Positions 26,630 through 36,070 are shown, counted from the first letter of the stretch. The stretch is 64,000 nucleotides of DNA from an uncultured Thiotrichaceae bacterium (GCA_937925855.1 CALAMO010000045.1:1-64000), one strand, 5' to 3'. Notes: generated by a model from the sequence alone, not told the origin. Program-made: numbers and translations.

Positions 26630-27445
26630 TCATGATCGCTCCTCCTGAGCCAGCGCATCGCGCAGCATATCGCCGACCAGATTAATCGCCAGTACGCAGG
26701 CGACCACCGCCAGCCCCGGCCAGACCATCTGAAGCGGAGTGGAGCGCAAATGAATGCGCGCATCCAGTAGCATTGTGCCCCATTCAGGCAGCGGTGGCTG
26801 CACACCAAAGCCCAGAAAACCCAGTGCAGAAATACCCAAAATGGCGCGCGCAAACATCCCCGTCCAGACAACCGCTAGGGATGGCAGCAAGGCCGGTAGA
26901 TAATGCCAGCGCGCCAGCGCCAATGGAGATAACCCCGCAAGCCTTGCCTGAATCACATAGCCGCGCGACTGCAACGTCAAACCAATGCCCCGGGCAACAC
27001 GGCAGTAACGCATCCAACCGGTGACGCTAAGCGCAAAAATCAGGCTGGTCGTGCCTGCTCCCATCAGCCCCGCGATGACCACCGCCGCCAAGAGCTCTGG
27101 AAACGCCAAAAACGTATCGGTGATGCGCATCACTAACCAGTCAAGCGTCTTCCCACCCAAAGCAGCCAACAACCCAACCACAGTGCCGATACACAGGCCA
27201 ATAACCGACACCAAAAACGCCAGCCCCAGCGACCAGCGCGCGCCGTGTAATAACCGCGATAAAATATCACGCCCCAATGCATCGGTGCCTAACAGCCACG
27301 CACCGCCGGGCGCACTCAGGCGCTGTGGGATATTAATCGCGCTAGGGTCATGGGGTGCAAGCCACGGCCCGAAAACCGCGAGAACCATAAACACAACGGC
27401 AAGCACGCTAACACTACGCACTGCGGGCACCGATACGCGGGTCAA
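26630..27445 (-). CDS. Peptide/nickel ABC transporter permease (DppC/NikC type)
   Basis: A 271-residue permease with the family opening HDPSAINIPQRLSAPGGAWLLGTDALGRDILSRLLHGAR, about five to six membrane spans, and a short EAA loop (ARLAGLSPLALARWHYLPA). The start overlaps the upstream permease by 32 nt. Last gene of a five-gene importer operon read leftward from the AOR side. It forms the channel with the DppB/NikB-type partner. Confidence 0.9.
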   Translation of the reverse strand: MTRVSVPAVRSVSVLAVVFMVLAVFGPWLAPHDPSAINIPQRLSAPGGAWLLGTDALGRDILSRLLHGARWSLGLAFLVSVIGLCIGTVVGLLAALGGKTLDWLVMRITDTFLAFPELLAAVVIAGLMGAGTTSLIFALSVTGWMRYCRVARGIGLTLQSRGYVIQARLAGLSPLALARWHYLPALLPSLAVVWTGMFARAILGISALGFLGFGVQPPLPEWGTMLLDARIHLRSTPLQMVWPGLAVVACVLAINLVGDMLRDALAQEERS

Positions 27446-28349
27446 TCAGGCGGTAGATAAGATCAATCAGCAGATTAATGGTGACGAACAATAAAGCTGC
27501 CAGCAACACCACGGCTTGCACTTTAGGGAAATCACGCGCCGCAATCGCATCAACCAGAAAGCTACCCAGGCCGGGGCGAGCAAAAATCACCTCAACCATC
27601 ACAGCCCCCTCCAGCAAAAAGGCGAGCTCAAGGCCCAAAACGGTCACCACTGGTATGGCGGCATGCAAGGCAATATGATCACTGGCGATGGCACGGGCCG
27701 TCACACCGCGACGGGCCAGGGCCGGTAGGAACGCCTGCGCGCGCGCTTCCAGAATACCAGAGCGAATAATACGCATCAGCGCGGCGGCCACGCCCAGGCC
27801 AAGCGTCAATGCCGGTAACAGCAAATGCAACGGCGTGCGCGCGCCCATAGCCGGTAACCAAGAAAGCTGCACCGCAAACACTAGAATCAATAGCAGCCCA
27901 AGCCAATAGACCGGGATAGCTGCCCCCAGCGAAGCTACCGCGACGGCACAGCGATCAACCCCCCCACCAGGTCGTCGCGTAGCAAGCATGGCTAACGATA
28001 TCGCGATCGCCAGGCCGATGGCTAGGCCCAGCAACGCTAGGGGTATGGTGTGGCCCATAGCGTTTAACAAATCGGGCAAGACAGGCCGCCCAGTCACCGA
28101 GGAGTGACCGAAATCACCCACCAATAACGGGCCAGCCCAATCCTGTAACGCCGACCAAAAACCCACATTAAGACCGGCTTGTTCGCGCACTACGCTCACC
28201 ACGGTTTCAGAAACGATGGTGCCATGGCGCGCCATAGCAATCGCCAGCGCGGGATCGCCTGGGGCATGCCATAGCAGGCTAAAGGTCGCGATGGCAGCAC
28301 CGCAGAGCACCACCACGGCACGCAACATTAAACTGAGAATGGCCATCAT
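27414..28349 (-). CDS. Peptide/nickel ABC transporter permease (DppB/NikB type)
   Basis: A 311-residue permease with an N-terminal span, the loop LGDFGHSSVTGRPV in the variant form LVGDFGHSSVTGRPVLPDL, and the cytoplasmic coupling loop ARRGVTARAIASDHIALHA. The C-terminal segment LEGAVMVEVIFARPGLGSFLVDAI is the standard DppB/NikB signature. Its ATG overlaps the stop of the upstream ATPase gene by 4 nt. Confidence 0.9.
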   Translation of the reverse strand: MMAILSLMLRAVVVLCGAAIATFSLLWHAPGDPALAIAMARHGTIVSETVVSVVREQAGLNVGFWSALQDWAGPLLVGDFGHSSVTGRPVLPDLLNAMGHTIPLALLGLAIGLAIAISLAMLATRRPGGGVDRCAVAVASLGAAIPVYWLGLLLILVFAVQLSWLPAMGARTPLHLLLPALTLGLGVAAALMRIIRSGILEARAQAFLPALARRGVTARAIASDHIALHAAIPVVTVLGLELAFLLEGAVMVEVIFARPGLGSFLVDAIAARDFPKVQAVVLLAALLFVTINLLIDLIYRLIDPRIGARSA

Positions 28350-29086
28350 GCGCTATCGTCCAATGCGCCGAGCGCCACAGCGGCAGCACGCAGGGTACGA
28401 CCATAGTCTGAAGCAGGCGCGCGCACAAAACGTGCTGTTACCGCAAGCTCGGCAATACGTCCGGCACGCAGCACGGCAATCTGCTCACTATAAGCGGCGG
28501 CATAACCAAGGTCATGCGTCACAATCAGCGCCGCAAAACCGTGTTCGGCCTGTAAGTCAGCAATCAGCTGGGCCGTATGTTTTTGCGTGACCGCATCGAG
28601 TGCCGAAAGCGGCTCATCAAACAGCACCAGCGGCGGTGCGTTCAGCAGCGCCCGCAGAATACCGGCGCGCTGTGCCTGCCCAATGGAAATTTCATGCGGG
28701 CGACGCGCGAGCAGCTCGGTTGACAGCTCAAGCCGATCACACAGGTAATCCAACCGGTCTGCTGGCAGCGGCTGGCGCGCCGCAACCACCGGCTCCAACA
28801 CCGTCTGGCGAATACTGAGCCGCGGATTGAAGGCGGCCCGCGGTTCCTGCATCACCAGTGCGGGGCGGCAGTGGGCAACCGGTGCGCCGTCCCAGCTGAT
28901 GCGACCATTCGCCAGACCGATTAAGCCGAGTACAGCGGCAATCAGAGTCGACTTACCGGCCCCGCTTTCCCCGACCACAGCGAGCGTTTGCCCCGCAGGC
29001 AAACGCAGTGAGATGTCGTCCAGTGCCCGCACCCGCCCGCGTTTCACCGTTACCTGATCCACACTTAGCACGGCAGCGTCAGCCAA
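28346..29086 (-). CDS. Peptide/nickel ABC transporter ATPase with atypical signature motif
   Basis: A 246-residue nucleotide-binding subunit. Walker A is GESGAGKST and Walker B is PLVLFDEPLSALD, with VTHDLGYAAAYS as the switch region. The signature normally LSGGQ reads ISIGQAQR here, losing both glycine-serine consensus positions apart from G and Q. Short for DppD/DppF-type subunits (about 320), lacking their C-terminal oligopeptide-binding/Fe-S extension. The stop overlaps the next gene by 4 nt and the start lies inside the end of the preceding ATPase gene. Confidence 0.88.
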   Translation of the reverse strand: MADAAVLSVDQVTVKRGRVRALDDISLRLPAGQTLAVVGESGAGKSTLIAAVLGLIGLANGRISWDGAPVAHCRPALVMQEPRAAFNPRLSIRQTVLEPVVAARQPLPADRLDYLCDRLELSTELLARRPHEISIGQAQRAGILRALLNAPPLVLFDEPLSALDAVTQKHTAQLIADLQAEHGFAALIVTHDLGYAAAYSEQIAVLRAGRIAELAVTARFVRAPASDYGRTLRAAAVALGALDDSA

Positions 29087-29757
29087 CTGCGATGGCGAGT
29101 CAGCGCGCTAGCAGCGGGCGTTCGCGGATGAGCCAATAAGGCTGCGGTGGCAGCATCTTCAACAATATGACCGTCATGCATGACCAGCAAACGATCCACG
29201 CGGCGGGCGGCAAGCCCCAGATCGTGGGTGATCAGCAGTATGGCGGTTTGGCCGTGAGCGAGCACGCTATCCAGCAGCTTCATCGTGCGCGCCGCAATCA
29301 CCGGATCAAGGGCCGAGGTCGGTTCATCCAGCACCAATAGTTCAGGCGTTCCCAGCAGTGCCAGCGCAATCACAAAGCGCTGCTGCATGCCGCGACTCCA
29401 CCCCCATGGGCGTTGACCCAGCTGATCCACAGCGATGCGCAGCGCGGTGCAGAGCTGCTGCTGGCGCGCATAATCCGGGGCTAAGCCCAAGGCGCGTTCG
29501 GCCTCACGCCACTGAAAGGCCATACTGCGCAGTGGATCAAGCGCCTCGTCTGGGCTTTGTGGCACATGTGCGACGCGACGGCCCTGAGCACGCAGAGTAT
29601 CGACCAGCGCATGGCCCAGCGTTGATTTACCCGAACCGGACGCGCCGACCAAACCCAAGCGTTCACCCCGACTAATTTGTAAGCTCGTCGGGTGGAGCAG
29701 CACTCGCCCAGAACGCTGCACGCTCAAGTCAGTGACCAATAATGACCCACGACTCAT
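29065..29757 (-). CDS. Peptide/nickel ABC transporter ATPase, second copy, atypical signature
   Basis: A 230-residue partner ATPase with Walker A GASGSGKST, Walker [13 protein letters not shown] and switch ITHDLGLAARRVDRL. The signature reads WSRGMQQRF in place of LSGGQ/SGGMRQR. It too lacks the C-terminal extension of Dpp/Opp ATPases. It overlaps the following ATPase gene by 22 nt and starts 50 nt after the binding-protein stop. Two ATPases, two permeases and one binding protein complete the importer. Confidence 0.87.
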   Translation of the reverse strand: MSRGSLLVTDLSVQRSGRVLLHPTSLQISRGERLGLVGASGSGKSTLGHALVDTLRAQGRRVAHVPQSPDEALDPLRSMAFQWREAERALGLAPDYARQQQLCTALRIAVDQLGQRPWGWSRGMQQRFVIALALLGTPELLVLDEPTSALDPVIAARTMKLLDSVLAHGQTAILLITHDLGLAARRVDRLLVMHDGHIVEDAATAALLAHPRTPAASALTRHRSWLTLPC

Positions 29758-29806
29758 GGCGCAAACGGACGCACTGGGAGGCGCGCTAGGGGCAGACTCT
29801 GCCGCA

Positions 29807-31327
29807 TCACTTCGACCAAGCGGTTTCGTGCGTGACCCAATAAGTCTCAGTCGGATGCACGGCGTAGCCTGTCAGCCCTTTACGCGCAACATTGACCTGA
29901 TTAACGTGAAAGACTGGAATGAGAGCGGCTTCTGCGGCCACAATTTGCTGTACCGCGTCATAAATTTTCTTACGGGCCGCGTGCTCAAAGGTGGTGCGCC
30001 CTTGCACCAACAGCGCGTCCAGTTCGGCATGACTGTATTGGCCGCTGTTTGAACCCCCATCCGATTGCAGCAGCCCCTCCAGCACCGCCGCCGGATCGCC
30101 CTGCGGCGTCGTCACCCAAGCCTGGAGAAAGAGGTCAGCACTGCCATTAGCTATCTCATCGTTACTGGCACCGTATTCGCCCACCCGCACATGAGCCGTA
30201 ATGCCGATGGCCTTTAGAAAAGCCTGCGTCAGCTGTGCGGTGGGGGCGAGTGCAGCACGCTTGCTATAAGTCACAATATCAATTTCCAACGGCTTACCCG
30301 CCAGCATCCAGCGACCGTTTACCTTCACAGCACCCGCTTCAGCCAGCAGCGCCTCAGCCTGTGTCGGATCGTAGACTGCCGGAATATCAGCCGCCCAGCT
30401 TTTACCCGTGGGATAAATCGTACCCGCAGGCACGCCACCCACACCCGACAGCGCCGCATCGACAATCCCCTGGCGATCAAGCGCGAGGGAGACAGCGCGC
30501 CGAATCAACGGATTAGCCATGGGGCCACTCGCCGCATTGACGGTATAGAAGTACAGACGTGCCGTTGGGGCGCTAAAACCCTCGGCACCGGTGCTTTGGA
30601 TACGCGCGAAATCCGTCTCAGGATAGTTGATCACCATATCGACCTCACCGGCTTCAAAAGCCAGGGCCGCCGTCGCGGGATCACCGGAAATCACAATGCG
30701 CACTTCGTCCAGTCCGGGGTGGCCAAGTCGATAGTCGGCGTTGGCTACCGCACGATAAAGCTGTTCTGGTATCGCCTCACGGAAAATATACGGGCCGGTC
30801 GCATTGATTGGAAACTCAGCGGAGGCCACACCCAGCACGGCCATACCCGGTTCTGACAGCGTCCATGGAAAAGTAGCATTCGGGCTGTTGGTTTCAAAGA
30901 CCACCGTGAGTTCACCGTCAGCAGAGAGGGCTTTCAGGTCAAGTAACTTAGTAATGCGCGCATTGTGAGCGGCATTCCCCGGCGTCGTAATACCCGCAAT
31001 CGCCGCGACGACCGCTTGCGCTGTGACCGGTGTACCATCGTGAAATAGTACGCCGTCTCGCAGGCTCAGCCGCCAGGTGGTCGCATCGGACTGTTCAATC
31101 TTTTCTGCCACGCGCGGGTACAGATTCAAATCATAATCAATCCCCATCAACGTTTCGGTCACACCGGCTTGGTTGGACAACCAGCCGTTATAACCGACCC
31201 GAGGATCAGGCACTTCAGCCGTTGGCCCCCAAGTCGTGGTAATCGTCAGGCTGTTAGCCTGTGCAGTAGCAAACAGCAGACCGAGCACCAATAAGGGTGC
31301 GATGGCTAAGCGGAACAGCGCATTCAT
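29807..31327 (-). CDS. ABC transporter periplasmic binding protein, peptide/nickel family (SBP_bac_5)
   Basis: A 506-residue binding protein. The ATG at 31327 is preferred to an upstream in-frame start because AAGGATC precedes it and it opens a good Sec signal (MNALFRLAIAPLLVLGLLFA...AQA). Family 5 features: LYPRVAEKIEQSDATTWRLS, LRDGVLFHDGTPVTAQAV, RAVSLALDRQGIVDAALSG and TGKSWAADIP. DPATAALAFEAGEVDMVIN recalls NikA more than DppA. Ligand could be a peptide, opine, metal chelate or aromatic amine. It heads the importer operon, 116 nt from the AOR gene, with a palindrome in the gap. Confidence 0.88.
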   Translation of the reverse strand: MNALFRLAIAPLLVLGLLFATAQANSLTITTTWGPTAEVPDPRVGYNGWLSNQAGVTETLMGIDYDLNLYPRVAEKIEQSDATTWRLSLRDGVLFHDGTPVTAQAVVAAIAGITTPGNAAHNARITKLLDLKALSADGELTVVFETNSPNATFPWTLSEPGMAVLGVASAEFPINATGPYIFREAIPEQLYRAVANADYRLGHPGLDEVRIVISGDPATAALAFEAGEVDMVINYPETDFARIQSTGAEGFSAPTARLYFYTVNAASGPMANPLIRRAVSLALDRQGIVDAALSGVGGVPAGTIYPTGKSWAADIPAVYDPTQAEALLAEAGAVKVNGRWMLAGKPLEIDIVTYSKRAALAPTAQLTQAFLKAIGITAHVRVGEYGASNDEIANGSADLFLQAWVTTPQGDPAAVLEGLLQSDGGSNSGQYSHAELDALLVQGRTTFEHAARKKIYDAVQQIVAAEAALIPVFHVNQVNVARKGLTGYAVHPTETYWVTHETAWSK

Positions 31328-31385
31328 AACAATGATCCTTGGTAAAGGTGAGAAAGACTCAGTGGGATTTAAAACAACCATGAAA

Positions 31386-31400
31386 TGATATGTTATATCA
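31386..31400. promoter_or_regulatory. 15-bp palindrome upstream of the ABC importer operon
   Basis: TGATAT and ATATCA flank a GTT centre, a perfect 6-3-6 palindrome 59 nt before the binding-protein ATG and between the AOR stop and that gene. The TGATA half-site also occurs in the paaX-paaI gap, suggesting one regulator for both. PaaX is the obvious candidate. Confidence 0.45.
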
Positions 31401-31442
31401 AATCATTAATAAAGCCCAAAAAATCATCCCTCCCCCAAACGG

Positions 31443-33149
31443 CTATAACAGTCCCGCCATCACCTGATTCACCTCAGCGCTGTTCAAGCGCGCCGTCTTA
31501 CCGCTCGGCGGTAAGGCCTCCGCATGGAAAAACGCTGGCAGCTCATCATCTGCCTCCGTAAATCCAGCCAATCGGTTAAATGCCTTCTCCAGGCGCAGCG
31601 CTTCTGCCCCCAGTTCGCGAATAGCCGCTGGGGCAATGGCAGTACCAAAAGCACCGTTAATCGCATCCGCAATCAGCTGTAAATTCGGATCAGTCACGGT
31701 ACGCCCGAAGATACACAGACCCAGCGAATCAGCCACCGCGCTATTAAGCTGCATCTTATAGCTTTCCCCCACCAGCGTTGCTACCGTCTCCCCTTCACAG
31801 GGAAAAGTCGGCGCATTGCCGACAGTATGATCAGCGCCCTGCGCCGTCAACATCATCGAGATGCCGGTCACTTCGATCAGGCGCGGATCATAGGCACTAA
31901 TGGCCTGATTTTTGATCACCGGAATGCGCGCAACCTGTAGCGCTTTACCCACCGCCGCCGTGCCCTGCGCCAGCAAGCGACCGCGTTCACTGTCGGTATA
32001 CAGCTCATCTAAACAGCGCTGCATAAACGCCACATCGCCGAACTCACCCTCACCCGCTTCCATCAGCACGCCAATTGTCGCCCCGAGCTCAATGCTGTCG
32101 ATGCCTAAATCATTCGCCGTCTCATTCAGCCGCGCCACATCATCCGGGTCAGTCAAGCCACAGTTACTGCCCAATAGGCCAAGCGTTTCGTATTCCAGCG
32201 GCGACACCAGCTCGCGCCCGCTATCATCCACATACACATTACTGCATTTAATCAGGCAGCCCGGCATACAGGCATGCGAGGTGTCACCGCCACGGGCGGT
32301 ATTCAGCTCACGGATATAATCACCGCCAAGCTTAAAAGTTTCTTGCTCACGATCCACCAGCTGTCCAGCAGAGAAATTACGCACTGGCATCGCGCCCATA
32401 TAATTAGTAATGTCACCCACCATGGCGGTACCAGTCGACTTCAGCACCTGAATAACCGGCCCGGCATCCAGCTGCTTACCGTATTCACGCACCGCCCCCA
32501 TCACCTTTTTGCGATCATGTAGCGGCGGCATCTTCAACTTGTCCATCACAATAGCTTTCACTTTTTTCGAACCCATGACAGCGCCCACACCTCCGCGCGC
32601 CGCCAGCCGCGACGGTCGGTTATCGGTATCCGAAAACGAGATACCGGCCATTAAACCCTGGTATTCGCCGACCGGGCCACACAGCGCCAGCGAAATTTTG
32701 TCGCCGTATTGTTCATGCAGGCGGCGAGCGCACTCCACATTGCCCAGCCCCAGATAAGGACTCGCGTCGACAAAATTAATCGCACCGTCTTTAGTGATGC
32801 GGATCAGCACCCAATCGTCCGCCACACCGTGTAGCGTTAGGGTCGCAATCTGTAACTGCCCCATCGCAAAGGCAAAAGTCCCACCGCTGTTAGCTTCCTT
32901 AATTCCCCCAGTCAGTGGGCTTTTACAACCCACGCTCAGGCGGTTCGCATTAGAGAAATTTGTCCCGGCGAATGGCCCAGCAGAAAAAATCAGCGGATTC
33001 TCTGCGGATAACGGCTCTACCCCAGCGATATTCTGCTCCAGTAGGCGTTGAGCAATCAGGTGACGCCCCGCACTTAGCAGCGCCTCACCTGTCAGCGTAG
33101 TCCGCTCGATGTGTTGATCGTCCAGTCGAATATCAATGGAATCACGCAT
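31443..33149 (-). CDS. aor: Tungsten-containing aldehyde:ferredoxin oxidoreductase
   Basis: A 568-residue enzyme of the AOR family that oxidises aldehydes to carboxylic acids with a tungstopterin and a [4Fe-4S] cluster. Visible features: VEPLSAENPLIFSAGPFAGT, RLSVGCKSPLTGG and SRLAARGGVGAVMGSKKVKA (pterin-binding), SPLEYETLGLLGSNCG, and the cluster cysteines C294-x3-C298-x3-C302 with C479 (SLGLCIFG). The N-terminal spacing C-x3-C-x3-C differs from the C-x2-C-x3-C of Pyrococcus AOR. No AorA/AorC electron-transfer subunits are adjacent. It sits between an ABC importer and paaX, suggesting an aromatic aldehyde such as phenylacetaldehyde as substrate. Confidence 0.9.
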   Translation of the reverse strand: MRDSIDIRLDDQHIERTTLTGEALLSAGRHLIAQRLLEQNIAGVEPLSAENPLIFSAGPFAGTNFSNANRLSVGCKSPLTGGIKEANSGGTFAFAMGQLQIATLTLHGVADDWVLIRITKDGAINFVDASPYLGLGNVECARRLHEQYGDKISLALCGPVGEYQGLMAGISFSDTDNRPSRLAARGGVGAVMGSKKVKAIVMDKLKMPPLHDRKKVMGAVREYGKQLDAGPVIQVLKSTGTAMVGDITNYMGAMPVRNFSAGQLVDREQETFKLGGDYIRELNTARGGDTSHACMPGCLIKCSNVYVDDSGRELVSPLEYETLGLLGSNCGLTDPDDVARLNETANDLGIDSIELGATIGVLMEAGEGEFGDVAFMQRCLDELYTDSERGRLLAQGTAAVGKALQVARIPVIKNQAISAYDPRLIEVTGISMMLTAQGADHTVGNAPTFPCEGETVATLVGESYKMQLNSAVADSLGLCIFGRTVTDPNLQLIADAINGAFGTAIAPAAIRELGAEALRLEKAFNRLAGFTEADDELPAFFHAEALPPSGKTARLNSAEVNQVMAGLL

Positions 33150-33183
33150 GCTTTAATCCTTTTAAAATCCATTCAGAAGCTAG

Positions 33184-33211
33184 CCTATGACCGCCATACC
33201 GCAGTTATAGG
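33184..33211. promoter_or_regulatory. Inverted repeat upstream of the AOR gene
   Basis: CCTATGAC (33184-33191) and GTTATAGG (33204-33211) pair as an 8-bp inverted repeat with one G-T wobble and a 12-nt spacer, 35-62 nt before the AOR ATG. It could be an operator. The 166-bp gap holds no gene. Confidence 0.35.
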
Positions 33212-33315
33212 ATAACGTCACCTCACTTTACCGAAGCGCCCGCAACACGGCAATTATCCCGCTACATCCGCTGCATTAAACGCGGTCTCGTCTATTCATC
33301 CACCGTATTAAAACA

Positions 33316-34329
33316 CTATCCCGCAGGCAGCGACTCGCTGCCACCGCTGTCATTAGGCCCAATGCCTCCAAAGCGCGCATAATAATCAGCCGCAGGCAGC
33401 GACAACGGCACGGTCACGGACTCAGCCACACTGAGAAAATAGTCATCAGCAGGTGCACTCAGAGCCAAATAAAGCTCACGGGTCAGATGACGCGCCCGCC
33501 AGCCCGCAGCATCCTCAGGCAGTAACTGTGCAGGCCGTTCCGCCTCGCGCAGAAGAATATGGCGGTATTTATGAATCAGCAGGGTACGCACCAAAAAACA
33601 AAGCTCAGGTTCTAAGGCCACATTATCACCTTCTGTCACAGCCGCTGCCTGCACCGCCAACAACAGCGGTTCAAAACAGGCGATGAATGCCCGATAGTCC
33701 GCCTCTGTTTGCTGCTGCTCCAGGCTGCGGCTGATTAAGCGATTAGCAATAGCCGTATCGCAGGCATCAACGCTGCCCTGCAATAGGGCGACCTGCTCAT
33801 GCAGGCCGCGCTCCTGTAACATGCGCCGGACACCATTAGGATCAGCCGTGGGATGGATATAAACCCCCGCCGCTAAGCGACTAAAACCGAGCCAAACCAA
33901 CTCCTTACGCACCACGTCCCGCTGCTCTGTATCCAGGTCCCCCAGCGCCGTCATCACCAGCTGCCAGCCGCCCTGCCACGGCGGCGGTGCCGGTGCATAA
34001 ATACGGCGGGAGGCGCTGGCAAACTGCCGTAGCCCGCGCCCGGTCAGGGTGTAATAACTGCGCCGCCCAAGCTGGCGGGAGGTTAAGATGTGCTTTTCAG
34101 TCAAACGGTATACTGAAGTGCGCACCAGACGCTCACTAATCCCCAGCGGCTCCACCAGCTTAATCAAACTGCCGAGCCAGAGCGTGCCGCCAAACGGGCA
34201 AATCGTATCGCCATAAAGCGTAACCAACAGAGAATTAGCGTGTAGCGGGCGGGCGGCGGCAAAGTCTGCAATGAGCAGGCGTGCTAGCGCGCTGAAAGGG
34301 GTGCGCGGTTGCGCAGACGGCTGAGTCAT
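33316..34329 (-). CDS. paaX: Phenylacetate degradation repressor PaaX
   Basis: A 337-residue GntR-like/PaaX-family regulator. The N-terminal winged-helix part has SLLVTLYGDTI, GGTLWLGSLIKLVEPLGISERLVRTSVYRL and RRSYYTLTGRGLRQ, and the central PaaX domain has WQLVMTALGDLD. In known systems PaaX represses paa operons and releases DNA on binding phenylacetyl-CoA. Slightly longer than E. coli PaaX (316), with a Gly/Ser-rich tail. It is divergent from paaIJK and upstream of the AOR gene in the same direction, so both sides may be under its control. Confidence 0.93.
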   Translation of the reverse strand: MTQPSAQPRTPFSALARLLIADFAAARPLHANSLLVTLYGDTICPFGGTLWLGSLIKLVEPLGISERLVRTSVYRLTEKHILTSRQLGRRSYYTLTGRGLRQFASASRRIYAPAPPPWQGGWQLVMTALGDLDTEQRDVVRKELVWLGFSRLAAGVYIHPTADPNGVRRMLQERGLHEQVALLQGSVDACDTAIANRLISRSLEQQQTEADYRAFIACFEPLLLAVQAAAVTEGDNVALEPELCFLVRTLLIHKYRHILLREAERPAQLLPEDAAGWRARHLTRELYLALSAPADDYFLSVAESVTVPLSLPAADYYARFGGIGPNDSGGSESLPAG

Positions 34330-34338
34330 CTAAAAATT

Positions 34339-34380
34339 ATGATACACAACGTAAAATTCAGCAAATTTTTCATATATCAT
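34339..34380. promoter_or_regulatory. Candidate PaaX operator region between paaX and paaI
   Basis: The 86-bp divergent gap has ATGATA at 34339-34344 and TATCAT at 34375-34380 in inverted orientation, about 36 nt apart, within an AT-rich stretch. The left side TATGATACACAACG resembles the TGATTCG-type PaaX site of enteric bacteria in part. Both divergent promoters must lie here. Confidence 0.45.
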
Positions 34381-34415
34381 AGCACCATAACCCTGCAAAG
34401 ATAGCGCGCCCGCCC

Positions 34416-34871
34416 ATGACACTAATGACACCACACCAGTTAGCCCAAGCCTGCAGTCAGGCCATGCACGCCAATGATTATGCCTCAAATTGGCTGGGGA
34501 TAAGCCTGCTTGAATCGCTACCCGGCGAGGCCACGCTCAGCATGCAGGTTACCCAAAATATGGTCAACGGGCATGGCATTTGTCATGGCGGCCTGATTTT
34601 CACACTATGCGATACGGCGTTTGCCCACGCCTGCAATAATACCAACCACAACACCGTCGCCTCTGGTTGTACCATCGACTTTCTCGCACCCGCCCACGTC
34701 GGTGACCAGCTAAGCGCACGCGCGCAGCAACGCTCACGCAGCGGACGTACCGGTGTTTATGATGTCGAAGTGCATAATCAGGACGCTGTTTTATTGGCGG
34801 TCTTTCGCGGCAAATCCCATCAAATCAAAGGCGCTTTAGTAGACACCCACCCAGCGGAACACACCGTATGA
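34416..34871 (+). CDS. paaI: Hydroxyphenylacetyl-CoA thioesterase PaaI
   Basis: A 151-residue hotdog-fold thioesterase. The signature HGGLIFTLCDTAFAHACN contains the catalytic Asp/Gly pattern. The CTIDFLAPAHVGDQL segment is typical. In the aerobic phenylacetate pathway PaaI rescues CoA from dead-end hydroxyphenylacetyl-CoA. Its stop overlaps the paaJ ATG by 4 nt. Confidence 0.92.
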   Translation: MTLMTPHQLAQACSQAMHANDYASNWLGISLLESLPGEATLSMQVTQNMVNGHGICHGGLIFTLCDTAFAHACNNTNHNTVASGCTIDFLAPAHVGDQLSARAQQRSRSGRTGVYDVEVHNQDAVLLAVFRGKSHQIKGALVDTHPAEHTV

Positions 34872-36070
34872 AACAAGCCTTCATTTGTTCTCCCCTGCGC
34901 ACGCCAATTGGTCGCTTTGGCGGTGCGCTCGCACCCATTCGTACTGATGATTTGGCAGCACTGCCCATCAGCGCCCTCATGGCGCGCAATCCAGGCGTAG
35001 ATTGGCAGCGGGTTGATGATGTGGTGCTCGGCAATGCCAATCAGGCCGGAGAAGACAACCGCAATTTGGCACGCATGGCCGGGCTACTGGCGGGGCTGCC
35101 GATTTGCGTCCCCGGCTTAACCGTCAATCGCCTATGTGCCTCCGGGCTGGATGCGGTCAATATCGCGGCGCGCGCTGTAAAAGCCGGAGAAGCTGAGCTG
35201 CTTATCGCCGGTGGCGCGGAATCCATGACCCGTGCGCCCATGGTGATGCCAAAAGCCGGGACAGCCTGGAGCCGTAAGGCAGAAATTTACGATACCACCA
35301 TCGGCTGGCGCTTCATCAATCAGCAGATGCACAAATTATACGGCACGGACTCCATGCCAGAAACGGCGGAAAACGTCGCGCACGACTTTAATATTTCACG
35401 CCCCGACCAGGACGCCTTTGCGCTGCGCTCCCAGCAAAAAGCCGCCGCCGCACAAGAAAATGAGCGGCTCGCCCAGGAAATCATCCCAGTCAGCCTACCG
35501 CGGCGTAACAAAGACCCGCTTATTTTTACGCATGATGAACACCTGCGCCTCAGCCCGCTAGAGAAGCTGGCCGCACTGCCGACACCGTTTCGTCAAGGGG
35601 GCTGCGTCACGGCGGGTAATGCTTCTGGGGTGAACGATGGGGCCTGCGCCATGCTGATTGCGGCAGAGTCAATGCTACAGCAGCAGTCACTGACGCCGCT
35701 GGCCCGCATTGTTGCGACAGCGGCCGCTGGCGTAGCCCCGCGTATTATGGGCATTGGTCCGGTGCCCGCCACGCAAAAAGTGCTGACACTGAGCGGCTTA
35801 ACGCTGGCGCAAATGGATGTTATCGAGCTGAATGAAGCCTTCGCGGCACAGGGACTCGCAGTCTTGCGTGAGCTGGGTCTGGCCGACGACGATGAGCGCG
35901 TTAATCCCAACGGCGGAGCGATTGCACTTGGCCACCCGCTGGGCATGAGCGGCGCACGCCTAGTGACTACAGCGGCTTATCAGCTACAACGGACGCAGGG
36001 ACGCTATGCGCTATGCACAATGTGCATCGGCGTTGGCCAGGGAATGGCGATGATTATCGAGCGGGTGTAA
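34868..36070 (+). CDS. paaJ: 3-oxoadipyl-CoA/3-oxo-5,6-dehydrosuberyl-CoA thiolase PaaJ
   Basis: A 400-residue thiolase. The nucleophilic Cys is in [13 protein letters not shown], the His in [15 protein letters not shown] and the second Cys in [13 protein letters not shown], all of the degradative thiolase type. The N-terminus [18 protein letters not shown] and [22 protein letters not shown] match PaaJ/PcaF. It performs the last beta-oxidation-like cleavages of the ring-opened phenylacetate product. Neighbours PaaI and PaaK favour PaaJ over PcaF. Confidence 0.92.
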   Translation: MKQAFICSPLRTPIGRFGGALAPIRTDDLAALPISALMARNPGVDWQRVDDVVLGNANQAGEDNRNLARMAGLLAGLPICVPGLTVNRLCASGLDAVNIAARAVKAGEAELLIAGGAESMTRAPMVMPKAGTAWSRKAEIYDTTIGWRFINQQMHKLYGTDSMPETAENVAHDFNISRPDQDAFALRSQQKAAAAQENERLAQEIIPVSLPRRNKDPLIFTHDEHLRLSPLEKLAALPTPFRQGGCVTAGNASGVNDGACAMLIAAESMLQQQSLTPLARIVATAAAGVAPRIMGIGPVPATQKVLTLSGLTLAQMDVIELNEAFAAQGLAVLRELGLADDDERVNPNGGAIALGHPLGMSGARLVTTAAYQLQRTQGRYALCTMCIGVGQGMAMIIERV

